Shown: positions 37,118 through 45,163 of the stretch, in pieces
Layout: each line of letters starts with the position of its first letter
How positions within the stretch are numbered: the stretch's first letter is position 1
Origin: Oscillibacter sp.
GTDB taxonomy: Bacteria > Bacillota > Clostridia > Oscillospirales > Oscillospiraceae
NCBI GenBank assembly: GCA_014799925.1
Contig: JAAVHC010000002.1
Span: forward strand, 1 to 64,000
Direction: 5' to 3'
DNA: 64,000 nucleotides
The notes under the pieces: model-generated
What the model was told of the DNA's origin: nothing
Seen by the model: only the letters and a program-made list of their open reading frames with translations
The model's database searches: none
Position numbers and translations under genes: made by a program

Positions 37118-37906
37118 GTGATAATAAAACGACTGCCGGGGCTGCTGCTGGCGGCCCTGCTGCTGTCCGTCCCGGCGCGGGCGGAGGATGCGGTGAAGGT
37201 GACGGTGGAGGGGGAGCCGGTGCCCGCCTTCGCCGAGGACGGTGTGACCTATGTGCAGCTGGTGCCCCTTCTGGAGGCCCTGGGCGGATGGGAAACCGTA
37301 TGGGACCCCGCCGCCCGCTCCGCCACGGCGGAGACGGCGCTGTTTACGCTGGAGGTCCCCGTTCAGCAGGGGTACGTGCTGGCGGACGGGTACTCCTATG
37401 AGACGGACCGGATGGCGCTGCTGCGGGAGGAGCGTACATATGTGCCGCTGCGGAGCGTGGCCAATCTGCTGGGGGCCCAGGTGGACTTTACCGGCTGGGA
37501 GGAGCCGGTTGCCGTCCGCGTCAGGGAGCAGATGATCTGTACTGAGGAGGACTTTTACTGGCTCTGCCGCATTATCAGCGCGGAGAGCAAGGGCGAGAGT
37601 CTGGCCGGTCAGATTGCCGTCGGCAACGTGATCTGCAACCGCGTGGCTTCCGACCAGTTCCCCGACACGATAACGGACGTGGTCTTCGACCGGAAGGACG
37701 GCGTTCAGTTTGAGCCCGTGTCCAACCAGACGATCTTTCTTGAGCCCACCGGGCAGAGCGTTCTGGCGGCGCATCTGGCGCTGGCCGGCGTGGACGTGGC
37801 CGGGGAGAGCCTTTACTTCTTCAACCCGGCCTACTCCCAGGGCCTCTGGGTGCGGGCCAACCGGACCTATTGCACAACCATCGGCTGCCATATGTTCTAT
37901 CAATAA
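37118..37906 (+). CDS. Secreted SleB-like cell wall hydrolase with copper-amine-oxidase-type N-domain
   Basis: A 262-residue exported protein. A signal peptide covers about 1-24 (LLLSVPARAED). The domain typical of the copper amine oxidase N-terminal fold follows, with YVQLVPLLEALGG and ERTYVPLRSVANLLGA (about 30-140). The C-terminal part (about 150-262) is a Hydrolase_2/SleB domain, with the Glu in IISAESKGESLAGQIAVGN as candidate catalytic residue. SleB homologues open spore cortex peptidoglycan, but many non-spore paralogues exist. The GTG start at 37,118 follows AAAGGAG by 9 bp. It is monocistronic, between a promoter and a terminator. Confidence 0.9.
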   Translation: MIIKRLPGLLLAALLLSVPARAEDAVKVTVEGEPVPAFAEDGVTYVQLVPLLEALGGWETVWDPAARSATAETALFTLEVPVQQGYVLADGYSYETDRMALLREERTYVPLRSVANLLGAQVDFTGWEEPVAVRVREQMICTEEDFYWLCRIISAESKGESLAGQIAVGNVICNRVASDQFPDTITDVVFDRKDGVQFEPVSNQTIFLEPTGQSVLAAHLALAGVDVAGESLYFFNPAYSQGLWVRANRTYCTTIGCHMFYQ

Positions 37907-37924
37907 TATATCGTCGGCGCTTCC

Positions 37925-37957
37925 GCCCTCCAAAATCACATTTGGAGGGCTTTTTTG
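37925..37957 (+). terminator. Terminator after the SleB-like gene
   Basis: GCCCTCCAAA and TTTGGAGGGC are perfect arms, followed by TTTTTTG. Confidence 0.9.
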
Positions 37958-38072
37958 TTTGACTTTTTCCTCCGTACGGGATACAATATAGGCAACAAAT
38001 CTGTAAAAGAAGCCTTCTGATTCCTTTCAGTGCTTTGACGATAGGAAAAAATGGCTGTAAGGAGGAGTCTCC

Positions 38073-38849
38073 ATGCTGTATTCCGACCATCCCCGCGTTC
38101 ACTATCAGAAGCCCCAGCTGGCCGAGGTGATCTGCCAGCTCCGGTTTCCCGTTATCCTGTCCATCGGGGCCAGGGAGCCGGTGGACTTTCAGGAGGCCGT
38201 TCGGGGCGTGTTTCCCCGCTATGCCGCCAAGGAGGAGCAGGCCGCCCGGCCTGCCGTCGCCAAGGGGGAGACGCCCAGGACCGTCGTCAATCATCATTTT
38301 ATTTCCGCGGACGGCCACTGGAAGCTGAACCTGACCAACAGCTTCATTTCCCTGAGCACCGTGACCTACCCCGGCTGGGAGGGCTTCGGACAGCAGTTTG
38401 ACCGGCCGCTGGCCCATTTTATCCGGATCTACCAGCCCGCCTTTTTTGAGAGGATCGGCCTGCGGTATGTAAATATTTTCTCCCGGAAGGCCCTGGACCT
38501 GGAGGGGGAGCTCTGGCGGGAGCTGATTGCCGCGCCCTACCTGGGGGTCCTGGCCGAGGAGGACGTGGAGGAATCCACTACCCGGAAATGCTCGGTGGAC
38601 GTGGAGCTGAACCTGGACAGTACCTGCCGGGCCAAAATCCACGCCGGTCCCGGTATGGTCAAACAGAACGCGCCCAACGCGCCCCAGGACCCGGAGGTCA
38701 AGTTCATTCTGGACATGGACCTGTTCATGAGCGGGCAGATCGACCCCCGTATGGCCGCCGGCGGGCTGGAGACCCTTCACGGCCACTCAACGCCCCTGTT
38801 CCAGGGGGCTGTCACCGATAAGCTGCACAGCGCGCTGGAACCGAGATAG
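38073..38849 (+). CDS. TIGR04255 family protein
   Basis: The 258-residue product opens with YSDHPRVHYQKPQLAEVICQ, which fits the sporadically distributed TIGR04255 family (typically near 250 residues, unknown function). No catalytic motif, membrane helix or signal peptide is evident. The central part has RIYQPAFFERIGLRYVN, a recurring family segment. An AAGGAGG site precedes the ATG at 38,073. It is followed 12 bp later by a small ABM-like gene, so the two are probably co-transcribed. Some relatives neighbour toxin-antitoxin-like genes, but nothing here supports that role. Confidence 0.7.
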   Translation: MLYSDHPRVHYQKPQLAEVICQLRFPVILSIGAREPVDFQEAVRGVFPRYAAKEEQAARPAVAKGETPRTVVNHHFISADGHWKLNLTNSFISLSTVTYPGWEGFGQQFDRPLAHFIRIYQPAFFERIGLRYVNIFSRKALDLEGELWRELIAAPYLGVLAEEDVEESTTRKCSVDVELNLDSTCRAKIHAGPGMVKQNAPNAPQDPEVKFILDMDLFMSGQIDPRMAAGGLETLHGHSTPLFQGAVTDKLHSALEPR

Positions 38850-38861
38850 AAAGAGTGCGGA

Positions 38862-39194
38862 ATGGCTGTCACAGTTAATATATATTATTCCGGCGAGAAC
38901 GGAAACGCGCGGAAGTTCGCGGAGGAGATGACTGCCGGCGGCGTCGTCCGGCGGATCCGCGCCGAGGCGGGAAATGAGCGGTATGAGTACTTCTTCCCCA
39001 TGGAGGACGAGGAGACGGTGCTGCTGATCGACAGCTGGACGGACCAGCACGCCATTGACAGGCACCACGCGTCGCCGATGATGGCGGAGATCGTCCGGCT
39101 GCGGGACAAGTATCAGCTTCGCATGCGGGTGGAGCGGTATGTGTCCGACGGGTTGGGCATCCCGGCGGGAGACGAAAAGTTTATCAGGACATAG
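38862..39194 (+). CDS. ABM-domain (quinol monooxygenase-like) protein
   Basis: A 110-residue small alpha-beta barrel protein. The pattern of FAEEMTAGGVVRRIRAEAGNERYEYFFP, then VLLIDSWTDQHAIDRHHASPMM, matches antibiotic-biosynthesis-monooxygenase-fold proteins such as YgiN. The N-terminal IYYSGENGNARKFA resembles a flavodoxin loop and may be a family peculiarity. It could be a quinol or small aromatic oxidase, but an anaerobe's use of it is unclear. The ribosome site is weak (AAAGAG). Confidence 0.75.
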   Translation: MAVTVNIYYSGENGNARKFAEEMTAGGVVRRIRAEAGNERYEYFFPMEDEETVLLIDSWTDQHAIDRHHASPMMAEIVRLRDKYQLRMRVERYVSDGLGIPAGDEKFIRT

Positions 39195-39219
39195 CGGGGC
39201 CGCGGGGGCGTAATCACCC

Positions 39220-39248
39220 TTGACAGATGATCGAGCCTATGGTATAGA
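39220..39248 (+). promoter_or_regulatory. Promoter of the degV gene
   Basis: TTGACA (39,220-39,225), a 17-base spacer and TATAGA (39,243-39,248) lie about 70 bp upstream of the DegV start. Confidence 0.65.
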
Positions 39249-39316
39249 TGGTATTGATATCCGGCGCGGGCTCTGGAAGAGACGCGCCGCAGCATAAGCG
39301 AAGAGGAGTTATTTCA

Positions 39317-40186
39317 ATGGCAAACGTAGCGATTGTGACCGACAGCAACAGCGGCATCACCCAGGCCGCCGCCAGGGAGCTGGGCATCCGGGTGCTGCCC
39401 ATGCCCTTCTATATCAACGAGGAGCTGTTCTTTGAGGACGTGACCCTTACCCAGGAGCAGTTCTATCAGCGTCTGGCCCAGGACGCGGATATCTCCACCT
39501 CCCAGCCGGCCCCCGGCGATGTCACCGACCTGTGGGACGAGATGCTGAAGGACCATGACCAGGTGATATATATTCCCATGTCCAGCGGGCTGTCCGCCTC
39601 CTGCGAGACGGCGCTGATGCTGGCCGCTGACGACGCGTACAAGGGCAGGGTCTTTGTGGTGGACAACCAGCGTATCTCCATCACCCAGCGGCAGTCCGCC
39701 CTGGACGCGCTGGAGATGGCGCGGGCGGGCATGGACGGGCAGGCCATCCACGATGTGCTCATGCGGGAGCGGCTGGAGGCCAGCATCTATATTACGGTGG
39801 ACACGCTGAAATACCTGAAGAAGGGCGGGCGGGTCACGGCCGCCGGAGCCGCCATCGGCGCCGTGCTGAACATCAAGCCCGTACTGCAGATCCAGGGAGA
39901 AAAGCTGGACGCCTTTGCCAAGGCCCGGGGCTGGAAGGCCGCCAAGAAGATCATGCTGGACGCCATGGAAAAGGACATCACCCAGCGCTTCGCCGGACAG
40001 AAGATCCATCTGGCTGCCGCCTACACCTGCTCCGAGGAAACGGCCCGGGAGTGGAGGGCCGAAATCGAGGCGCGGTTCCCCGGCTATGAGCTTCATATGG
40101 ATAAGCTGTCCCTCAGCGTGGCCTGCCACATCGGGGCGGGCTCCATGGCCATCGCGTGCAGCAGGGAGATCCACACGGCTTCCTGA
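39317..40186 (+). CDS. DegV family fatty-acid-binding protein
   Basis: This 289-residue DegV/FakB-type protein is of the kind that presents a bound fatty acid to a FakA kinase. The N-terminus VAIVTDSNSGIT, the phosphate-site segment PMSSGLSASCETA near residue 88 and LKYLKKGGRVTAAGAAIGAVLNIKPVLQ near 170 are family signatures. The C-terminal His-Gly stretch ACHIGAGSMAIA is intact. GAGGAG lies before the ATG. No FakA gene lies in the window. It is followed 74 bp later by the serine dehydratase genes on the same strand; there is no obvious terminator between them. Confidence 0.93.
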   Translation: MANVAIVTDSNSGITQAAARELGIRVLPMPFYINEELFFEDVTLTQEQFYQRLAQDADISTSQPAPGDVTDLWDEMLKDHDQVIYIPMSSGLSASCETALMLAADDAYKGRVFVVDNQRISITQRQSALDALEMARAGMDGQAIHDVLMRERLEASIYITVDTLKYLKKGGRVTAAGAAIGAVLNIKPVLQIQGEKLDAFAKARGWKAAKKIMLDAMEKDITQRFAGQKIHLAAAYTCSEETAREWRAEIEARFPGYELHMDKLSLSVACHIGAGSMAIACSREIHTAS

Positions 40187-40259
40187 ATGCGGGAATCGGA
40201 TCCAACCGGCAGGGGCCGGATCATTTCATAAAACTGACGGGGAGAAAGGAAGGCTGTAC

Positions 40260-40925
40260 ATGATTGACATATTTGACATCATGGGTCCCATTATGGTGGG
40301 ACCGTCCAGCTCGCACACTGCGGGGGCTGTGCGCATTGGCCGCATGGCCCGCACCCTGCTGGGGGAGAAACCGGTCAAGGCGGACATCCATCTTCACGGC
40401 TCCTTTGCCGAGACCGGCGTGGGCCACGGAACGGACAAGGCGCTGGTGGCGGGCCTGCTGGGCATGGCTACCGATGACCTGGACATCCCCAACAGCTTTG
40501 AGATTGCCGTCCAGAGAGGGATGAAATTTTCCTTTGACGAGATCGATCTCCGGGACGCCCACCCCAACAGCGTGAAGCTGGAGATCACCGGCGAGTCCGG
40601 GAAGAGGATGAAGATGCAGGCCAGCTCCATCGGCGGGGGCCGGATCATGGTGGATAAGCTGGACGGCGTGTGGGTGAGCTTCTCCGGGGAGTACCACACC
40701 CTCATTATTCAGAATCTGGACAACCAGAGCAACCTCTCCGACGTATCCACCGCCCTGTCCCTGGCCCGGGTGAACGTGGCCAACATGAGCATGCACCGCA
40801 GCGCCAAGGGCGGCAACGTCATGATGATTATCGAGACGGATGACCCGGTGCCCGGCTATATCGTGGAGCTGATTGACAAGCAGCCGGGCATTCTCCAGGT
40901 CATCCACTATGTAAAGGAGGATTGA
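40260..40925 (+). CDS. sdaAB: L-serine dehydratase, iron-sulfur-dependent, beta subunit
   Basis: This 221-residue beta subunit of the oxygen-sensitive [4Fe-4S] serine deaminase (serine to pyruvate plus ammonia) starts IFDIMGPIMVGPSSSHTAG, the hallmark of the domain. GSFAETGVGHGTD and DAHPNSVKLE follow. The last 75 residues form an ACT domain (IIQNLDNQSNLSDV...NVANMSMHRSAKG). AAAGGAAGG precedes the ATG. It is directly followed by the alpha subunit gene. Confidence 0.96.
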   Translation: MIDIFDIMGPIMVGPSSSHTAGAVRIGRMARTLLGEKPVKADIHLHGSFAETGVGHGTDKALVAGLLGMATDDLDIPNSFEIAVQRGMKFSFDEIDLRDAHPNSVKLEITGESGKRMKMQASSIGGGRIMVDKLDGVWVSFSGEYHTLIIQNLDNQSNLSDVSTALSLARVNVANMSMHRSAKGGNVMMIIETDDPVPGYIVELIDKQPGILQVIHYVKED

Positions 40926-40927
40926 CC

Positions 40928-41875
40928 ATGAATCTGGATTCCATGCAGGAGATCATCACCGCCGCGCGGCGGGAGGGCAAAAGGTTCTGGGAGATCGTCC
41001 TGGAGACGGACATGGCGAACCGGGGCGTGTCCCGGAGCGAGTCCATGGAGCGGATGGCCCAGAACTGGCACACGATGAAGGAGGCCAGCGAGGTCTACAC
41101 CGGCGACCGGCGCAGTCTCAGCGGCATGGCCGGCGGCCAGGGCAAGCAGATGCACGAGTACGCGGACAAGGCTCCCATCGGCGGCGAGTTCATGGCCCAG
41201 GTCATTGCCGAGGCCCTGGCCATGGGCGAGAGCAACGCCTGTATGCGCCGGGTGGTGGCCGCGCCTACGGCGGGGGCCTGCGGCGTGCTGCCCGCGGTGC
41301 TGATTCCCCTGTACTGGCGGGAGAACCTGCCGGAGGAAAAGGTGCTGGAGGCCATGTTCACCGCCAGCGGAATTGGCGCGGTGATCGCCTACCGGGCCTG
41401 TATTTCCGGCGCGGCCGGGGGCTGCCAGGCTGAAATCGGCAGCGCATCCGCCATGGCGGCGGGCGCGCTGGTCTGCCTGCGGGGCGGCACGGCGGAGCAG
41501 CTGTGCCACGCGGTGGCCATGGCGCTGAAGAACCTGCTGGGCCTGGCCTGCGACCCGGTGGCGGGCCTGGTGGAGGTGCCCTGCATCAAGCGCAACGTCA
41601 TCGGCGCGGTGAACGCCGTGGCAGCCGCCGATATGGCCCTTGCGGGCATTGAGAGCCGTATCCCGGTGGACGAGGTCATCGACGCTATGGGCGAGGTGGG
41701 CCGCCGCCTGCCCATGGAGCTGCGGGAAACGGCTCTGGGCGGCCTGGCGGCCACGCCTACGGGCCGCGCCGTCAAGGAGCGGATGGCCAGCGGCAAGAAA
41801 AAGCAGCGTACTCTCACCATCAAGGACGCCCGCTGGAAGCTGGAAAAGAAGGAACCCCAGGAAAGCGCTACATAA
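40928..41875 (+). CDS. sdaAA: L-serine dehydratase, iron-sulfur-dependent, alpha subunit
   Basis: This 315-residue catalytic subunit holds the iron-sulfur site. PTAGACGVLPA near residue 115, ISGAAGGCQAEIGSASAMAA near 160 and CDPVAGLVEVPCIKRN near 210 supply the conserved cysteines and substrate-binding loops. The ATG at 40,928 has AAAGGAGG eight bases upstream; an in-frame TTG two codons earlier is less likely. The two-gene arrangement is the common Gram-positive form. A terminator follows. Confidence 0.96.
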   Translation: MNLDSMQEIITAARREGKRFWEIVLETDMANRGVSRSESMERMAQNWHTMKEASEVYTGDRRSLSGMAGGQGKQMHEYADKAPIGGEFMAQVIAEALAMGESNACMRRVVAAPTAGACGVLPAVLIPLYWRENLPEEKVLEAMFTASGIGAVIAYRACISGAAGGCQAEIGSASAMAAGALVCLRGGTAEQLCHAVAMALKNLLGLACDPVAGLVEVPCIKRNVIGAVNAVAAADMALAGIESRIPVDEVIDAMGEVGRRLPMELRETALGGLAATPTGRAVKERMASGKKKQRTLTIKDARWKLEKKEPQESAT

Positions 41876-41880
41876 TCGGC

Positions 41881-41916
41881 AGGCGGGAGACGCATCTGGC
41901 GTCTCCCGCCTTTCAT
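41881..41916 (+). terminator. Terminator of the serine dehydratase operon
   Basis: AGGCGGGAGACGC and GCGTCTCCCGCCT are perfect arms, followed by TTCATTC. It may also serve the minus-strand XRE gene. Confidence 0.75.
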
Positions 41917-42031
41917 TCAGGAAAAATTTTGTCCATTCAGGAAATCCTGACCACACAGTTCTGCGAATGTGATATACTTATGCCAGTCCGGCGGACACGC
42001 AGAAGTACATTTTCTGAAAGGAAACAATAGC

Positions 42032-42277
42032 CTACCTGATCTCCTGTTCCAGGTCGTCAAAAGCGGGGACGTCGAAGAATTCCCGCAGAGAGATGTCCAG
42101 TCCGTCGCACAGCTTCTTGATCGTGGAAACGGTGGCGCTGTTGTTCCGTCCGCTGACGATATTGTTGAGGGTGGACTGGGTCACGCCGCTGAGGGTCGCC
42201 AGACGGTTGACGGTGATCTGCCGCTGGGCGCACAGGTCCAGGATCCGGGCGCGTATCGCTGCCTTGGTGTCCGCCAT
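42032..42277 (-). CDS. XRE-family small HTH regulator
   Basis: This 81-residue protein is almost entirely one Cro/CI-type helix-turn-helix, with RLATLSGVTQSTLNNIVSGRNN (about 25-46) as the turn and recognition helix, and a short acidic tail (FDVPAFDDLEQEIR). It probably represses its own promoter and the divergent region through the AACTC-N4-GAGTT palindromes just upstream. From memory, close relatives are stand-alone clostridial regulators of unknown regulon. No partner toxin is adjacent. Confidence 0.9.
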   Translation of the reverse strand: MADTKAAIRARILDLCAQRQITVNRLATLSGVTQSTLNNIVSGRNNSATVSTIKKLCDGLDISLREFFDVPAFDDLEQEIR

Positions 42278-42290
42278 GAGGTCACATCCT

Positions 42291-42304
42291 AACTCAAATG
42301 AGAT
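42291..42304. promoter_or_regulatory. Candidate XRE operator 1
   Basis: AACTCAAATGAGAT is an imperfect AACTC-N4-GAGTT palindrome 14 bp before the XRE start. Confidence 0.6.
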
Positions 42305-42338
42305 AAGAATAGTGTACCTGTTTTACTGAGAAAAAATT

Positions 42339-42379
42339 AACTCTTTTGAGTTGACTTGTGAGGAACAGGGTGGTATACT
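42339..42379 (+). promoter_or_regulatory. Candidate XRE operator 2 overlapping a forward promoter
   Basis: AACTCTTTTGAGTT (42,339-42,352) is a perfect AACTC-N4-GAGTT palindrome. It overlaps the -35 of a forward promoter, TTGACT (42,351-42,356), 17 bases, TATACT (42,374-42,379). This promoter points at the ABC exporter genes, 180 bp downstream. Confidence 0.65.
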
Positions 42380-42445
42380 GTGCAGGTGCCGGAAGGGAGG
42401 TGCCGGTTTCATACGATTTCTCAAGAAAAAGTATTAAATCCCTTC

Positions 42446-42493
42446 TTGACAAACCTATCGTATGGTGATATATTCTATACATCGTAAGACGAT
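42446..42493 (+). promoter_or_regulatory. ABC exporter promoter with PadR-like operator
   Basis: TTGACA (42,446-42,451), a 17-base spacer and TATATT (42,469-42,474) are followed by ATCGTAAGACGAT (42,481-42,493). The layout and much of the sequence match the padR promoter at 34,455-34,505, including TTGACAAACCT and GGTGATATATT. Confidence 0.78.
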
Positions 42494-42555
42494 ATATCTG
42501 CTATATGATATATTAGAGACAAAGCCTAAAGAGAACATACCCAAAAGGAGGAAGT

Positions 42556-43332
42556 ATGCGAGAGCTATTGCAAGTACAGGGCCTGACCAAGACCTTCCGG
42601 CTGTCCGCCAAGCAGCAGAAGCTGGAGAAAACCAGGGAAAAGGTCCGCGTGGCGGTGGATCACCTCAGCTTTACCGCCTATGAGGGCGAGATTTTCGGCC
42701 TGCTGGGGCCCAACGGGGCGGGGAAGACCACGACCCTTCGCCTGTTGTCCACACTGATCCGCCCCGACAGCGGCGACGCGCTGGTGGACGGAGCCAGCGT
42801 GGTGCGGGAGCCGGACAGGGTGCGGGGAGGCATCGGATTTCTTACCAGCGAGCTGAAGCTGGAGGACTGCTTTACCCCCAACTATCTGTTTGACTTCTTC
42901 GCGGACCTCCACAAGGTGGAGCCCTCTGTCCGGGACCGGCGGAAGCAGGCGCTGTTTGCCCGTTTCGGCGTCGACCGCTTCGCCGAGGTGAAGGTGGCCA
43001 ACCTCTCCACCGGCATGAAGCAGAAGGTGTCCCTGGTGGTGTCTATCGTCCATGACCCGGACATCATTATCTTTGACGAGCCTACCAACGGCCTGGACGT
43101 GCTGACGGCCAAGGTAGTGACGGATTTTCTGGAGGAGCTGCGGAACCAGGGCAAGACGATCATTGTTTCCACCCATATTTTCAGCCTGATCGAGAAGCTC
43201 TGCGACCGGGTGGGGATCATCATCAACGGACGGATGATCGTCTGTGATACGCTGGACCGGGTGAAGGACGGGATGAGCCTGGAGGACCGGTTTTTTGAAA
43301 TCTACAGGGAAACGGTGGGTGAGGCGGAATGA
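42556..43332 (+). CDS. natA: ABC transporter ATP-binding protein (NatA-like)
   Basis: This 258-residue ATPase shows Walker A GPNGAGKTTTLRLL near residue 53, the signature LSTGMKQKVSL near 150 and Walker B IIIFDEPTNGLD near 170, followed by the switch His in VSTHIFSL. The NatA/CcmA-type subfamily drives export of sodium or of membrane-active compounds; the symbol is by similarity of layout and not proven. AGGAGG precedes the ATG. Two promoters lie upstream, one under the XRE palindrome and one with the PadR-like site. Its stop overlaps the permease gene. Confidence 0.85.
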   Translation: MRELLQVQGLTKTFRLSAKQQKLEKTREKVRVAVDHLSFTAYEGEIFGLLGPNGAGKTTTLRLLSTLIRPDSGDALVDGASVVREPDRVRGGIGFLTSELKLEDCFTPNYLFDFFADLHKVEPSVRDRRKQALFARFGVDRFAEVKVANLSTGMKQKVSLVVSIVHDPDIIIFDEPTNGLDVLTAKVVTDFLEELRNQGKTIIVSTHIFSLIEKLCDRVGIIINGRMIVCDTLDRVKDGMSLEDRFFEIYRETVGEAE

Positions 43333-44501
43333 GAAACAGTATCTTTACCATTATGAAAAAAGAGCTGGCCCGGTTCTTCGGCGACAGGCGGATGGTGGTC
43401 AGCATCCTGCTGCCCGGCATCCTGATCTATGTGATGTACAGCTTCATGGGCAGCGCCATGGGGGACGCCTTCGGGGTGGACGAGGACTACATACCCTCCA
43501 TTCAGGCGGTGCGTCTGCCGGAGTCCGCATCCATGCTGATGGACGCGGCGGAGCTGCCGGTGGGGGAGGCGGCGGCCGTGGAGGAGGCCAAAGCGGCGGT
43601 TACCGCCCAGGAACTGGACCTGCTGCTGGTGTTTCCGGAGGGGTTTGACCAGGCCGTGGCGGGCTATGAGGCCGGCTCCGGACTGCCGGCCCCCAATGTG
43701 GAAATCTACTACAATTCCGCGTCCACCAACTCAGCCTTTGTTTATCAGTCGGTGGCGGGACTGCTGGACGCCTATGAGGCGCAGATGGTGAACAAGTTCG
43801 ACGTGAACGCCGGGGGCGAGGGGTACGATCTGGCCACGGCGGAGGACGCGGCGGGGTCCTTCTTCGCCATGATGATGCCCATGCTGCTGATGGTGTTCCT
43901 GTACTCCGGATGCGCCGCCGTGGCCCCTGAGTCCATCGCGGGGGAGAAGGAGCGGGGCACCATCGCCACCATGCTCATCACCCCCATCCGGCGGGGAGAC
44001 ATCGCCCTGGGGAAAATTCTGGCGCTGGCGGTCATCTCCATGATTTCGGCGGCCTCCAGCACGGTGGGAACCGTCCTGGCCCTGCCGAAAATGATGGACG
44101 GCGTGACGGACGAGATGAGCGCGAGCATTTACAGCGTACAGGATTATCTGCTGCTGGCGGCGGTGATTTTGTCCACGGTGCTGGTGCTGGTGACGCTGAT
44201 CTCTATTCTGTCCGCCTTTGCCAAGACCATCAAGGAGGCCCAGACCTACGCCATGCCGGTGATGCTGCTGGCAATGGGGATGGGGATCACGGGCATGTTC
44301 GGCGGCGGCGCTTCTCAGGATCTGGCGGCCTACTGCATCCCGCTTTATAACAGCGTGCAGTGCATGGCGGGGGTGTTCTCCTTCTCCGTGCTGCCGGCGG
44401 GCGTGGGCATTACGGTGGGCGTCAACGGGCTGGTCACCCTGCTGGGGGTGTTCGTGCTGGCAAAAATGTTCAACAGCGAGAAGATTATCTTTGCCCGGTA
44501 A
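43329..44501 (+). CDS. natB: ABC transporter permease (NatB-like)
   Basis: This 390-residue membrane subunit has one TM near the N-terminus (about 25-45), a large extracytoplasmic domain (about 50-180) and five C-terminal membrane helices from about 180 on. The CAAVAPESIAGEKERGTIATMLITPIRRGDI segment is the typical ABC-2 coupling region. It forms the exporter with the preceding ATPase, with which it shares an ATGA overlap. The substrate is unknown. Confidence 0.88.
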   Translation: MRNSIFTIMKKELARFFGDRRMVVSILLPGILIYVMYSFMGSAMGDAFGVDEDYIPSIQAVRLPESASMLMDAAELPVGEAAAVEEAKAAVTAQELDLLLVFPEGFDQAVAGYEAGSGLPAPNVEIYYNSASTNSAFVYQSVAGLLDAYEAQMVNKFDVNAGGEGYDLATAEDAAGSFFAMMMPMLLMVFLYSGCAAVAPESIAGEKERGTIATMLITPIRRGDIALGKILALAVISMISAASSTVGTVLALPKMMDGVTDEMSASIYSVQDYLLLAAVILSTVLVLVTLISILSAFAKTIKEAQTYAMPVMLLAMGMGITGMFGGGASQDLAAYCIPLYNSVQCMAGVFSFSVLPAGVGITVGVNGLVTLLGVFVLAKMFNSEKIIFAR

Positions 44502-44585
44502 GTTGGGTTCTTGCCCCGGACCCTCTGGTCAATTCGTTTCAGATGTGCTATACTGGGGAAAACCAATCGGAAAGAGGTGCTTCCC

Positions 44586-45089
44586 ATGTATGACGAGCTG
44601 ACGGAGGTCGACGTCAAAAAGATGCAGGAGGAGATCGACTATCGCGTTCAGGTCCTGCGCCCCAAGCTGATCGCGGACGTGCAGACGGCCAGGGCCTTTG
44701 GCGACCTCAGCGAGAATTTCGAGTACAAGTGCGCCAAGCAGGAGAAAAACCGCAACGACAGCCGCATCCGCTATCTCCAGCGGATGGTCAGCACCGCGAA
44801 GATCATCCCGGTGGATTCCGGCGGGGATGCGGTGGGCCTGTTTGACAAGATTGTGGTGTTCCACGAGAAGCTGAACCGGGAGATGACCATGCGCATTGTC
44901 ACCACCCTCCGCGCCGACGCGGGAAAGGGGCTCATCAGCAAGGAATCCCCCGTTGGCAGGGCCCTGCTGGGCCGCCGGGCTGGGGACCGGGTCCATGTAA
45001 AGGTCAGCGACGAGGTGCAGTACGACATGGTGGTCCGCTCCATTGAAAAGGGGGAGGACGACGAGACGCTGGAGATCCGGAAATACTGA
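44586..45089 (+). CDS. GreA/GreB-type transcription cleavage factor
   Basis: This 167-residue two-domain protein has an N-terminal coiled-coil finger containing ARAFGDLSENFEYKCAKQEKNRNDSRIRYLQ, the GreA-type tip with its acidic residues (DLSEN). The C-terminal FKBP-like domain carries ESPVGRALLGRRAGDRVHV. It should rescue backtracked RNA polymerase. Whether it is the main GreA or a paralogue cannot be said from one window. A -10-like TATACT (44,549-44,554) and AAAGAGGTG precede the ATG at 44,586. It is 84 bp beyond the permease. Confidence 0.9.
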   Translation: MYDELTEVDVKKMQEEIDYRVQVLRPKLIADVQTARAFGDLSENFEYKCAKQEKNRNDSRIRYLQRMVSTAKIIPVDSGGDAVGLFDKIVVFHEKLNREMTMRIVTTLRADAGKGLISKESPVGRALLGRRAGDRVHVKVSDEVQYDMVVRSIEKGEDDETLEIRKY

Positions 45090-45116
45090 GCGGGCGGGGC
45101 TTGCGCCGCCCTGACG

Positions 45117-45161
45117 GAAAAACCACTCCCCGCGGCGAAAGGCCGCGGGGAGTGGTTTTTC
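45117..45161. terminator. Bidirectional terminator between the Gre factor and the SLH protein genes
   Basis: A 19-bp near-perfect stem (CCACTCCCCGCGGC/GCCGCGGGGAGTGG) with a GAAA loop has A-runs on one side and T-runs on the other, so it can end transcription from both strands. Confidence 0.95.
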
Positions 45162-45163
45162 GA

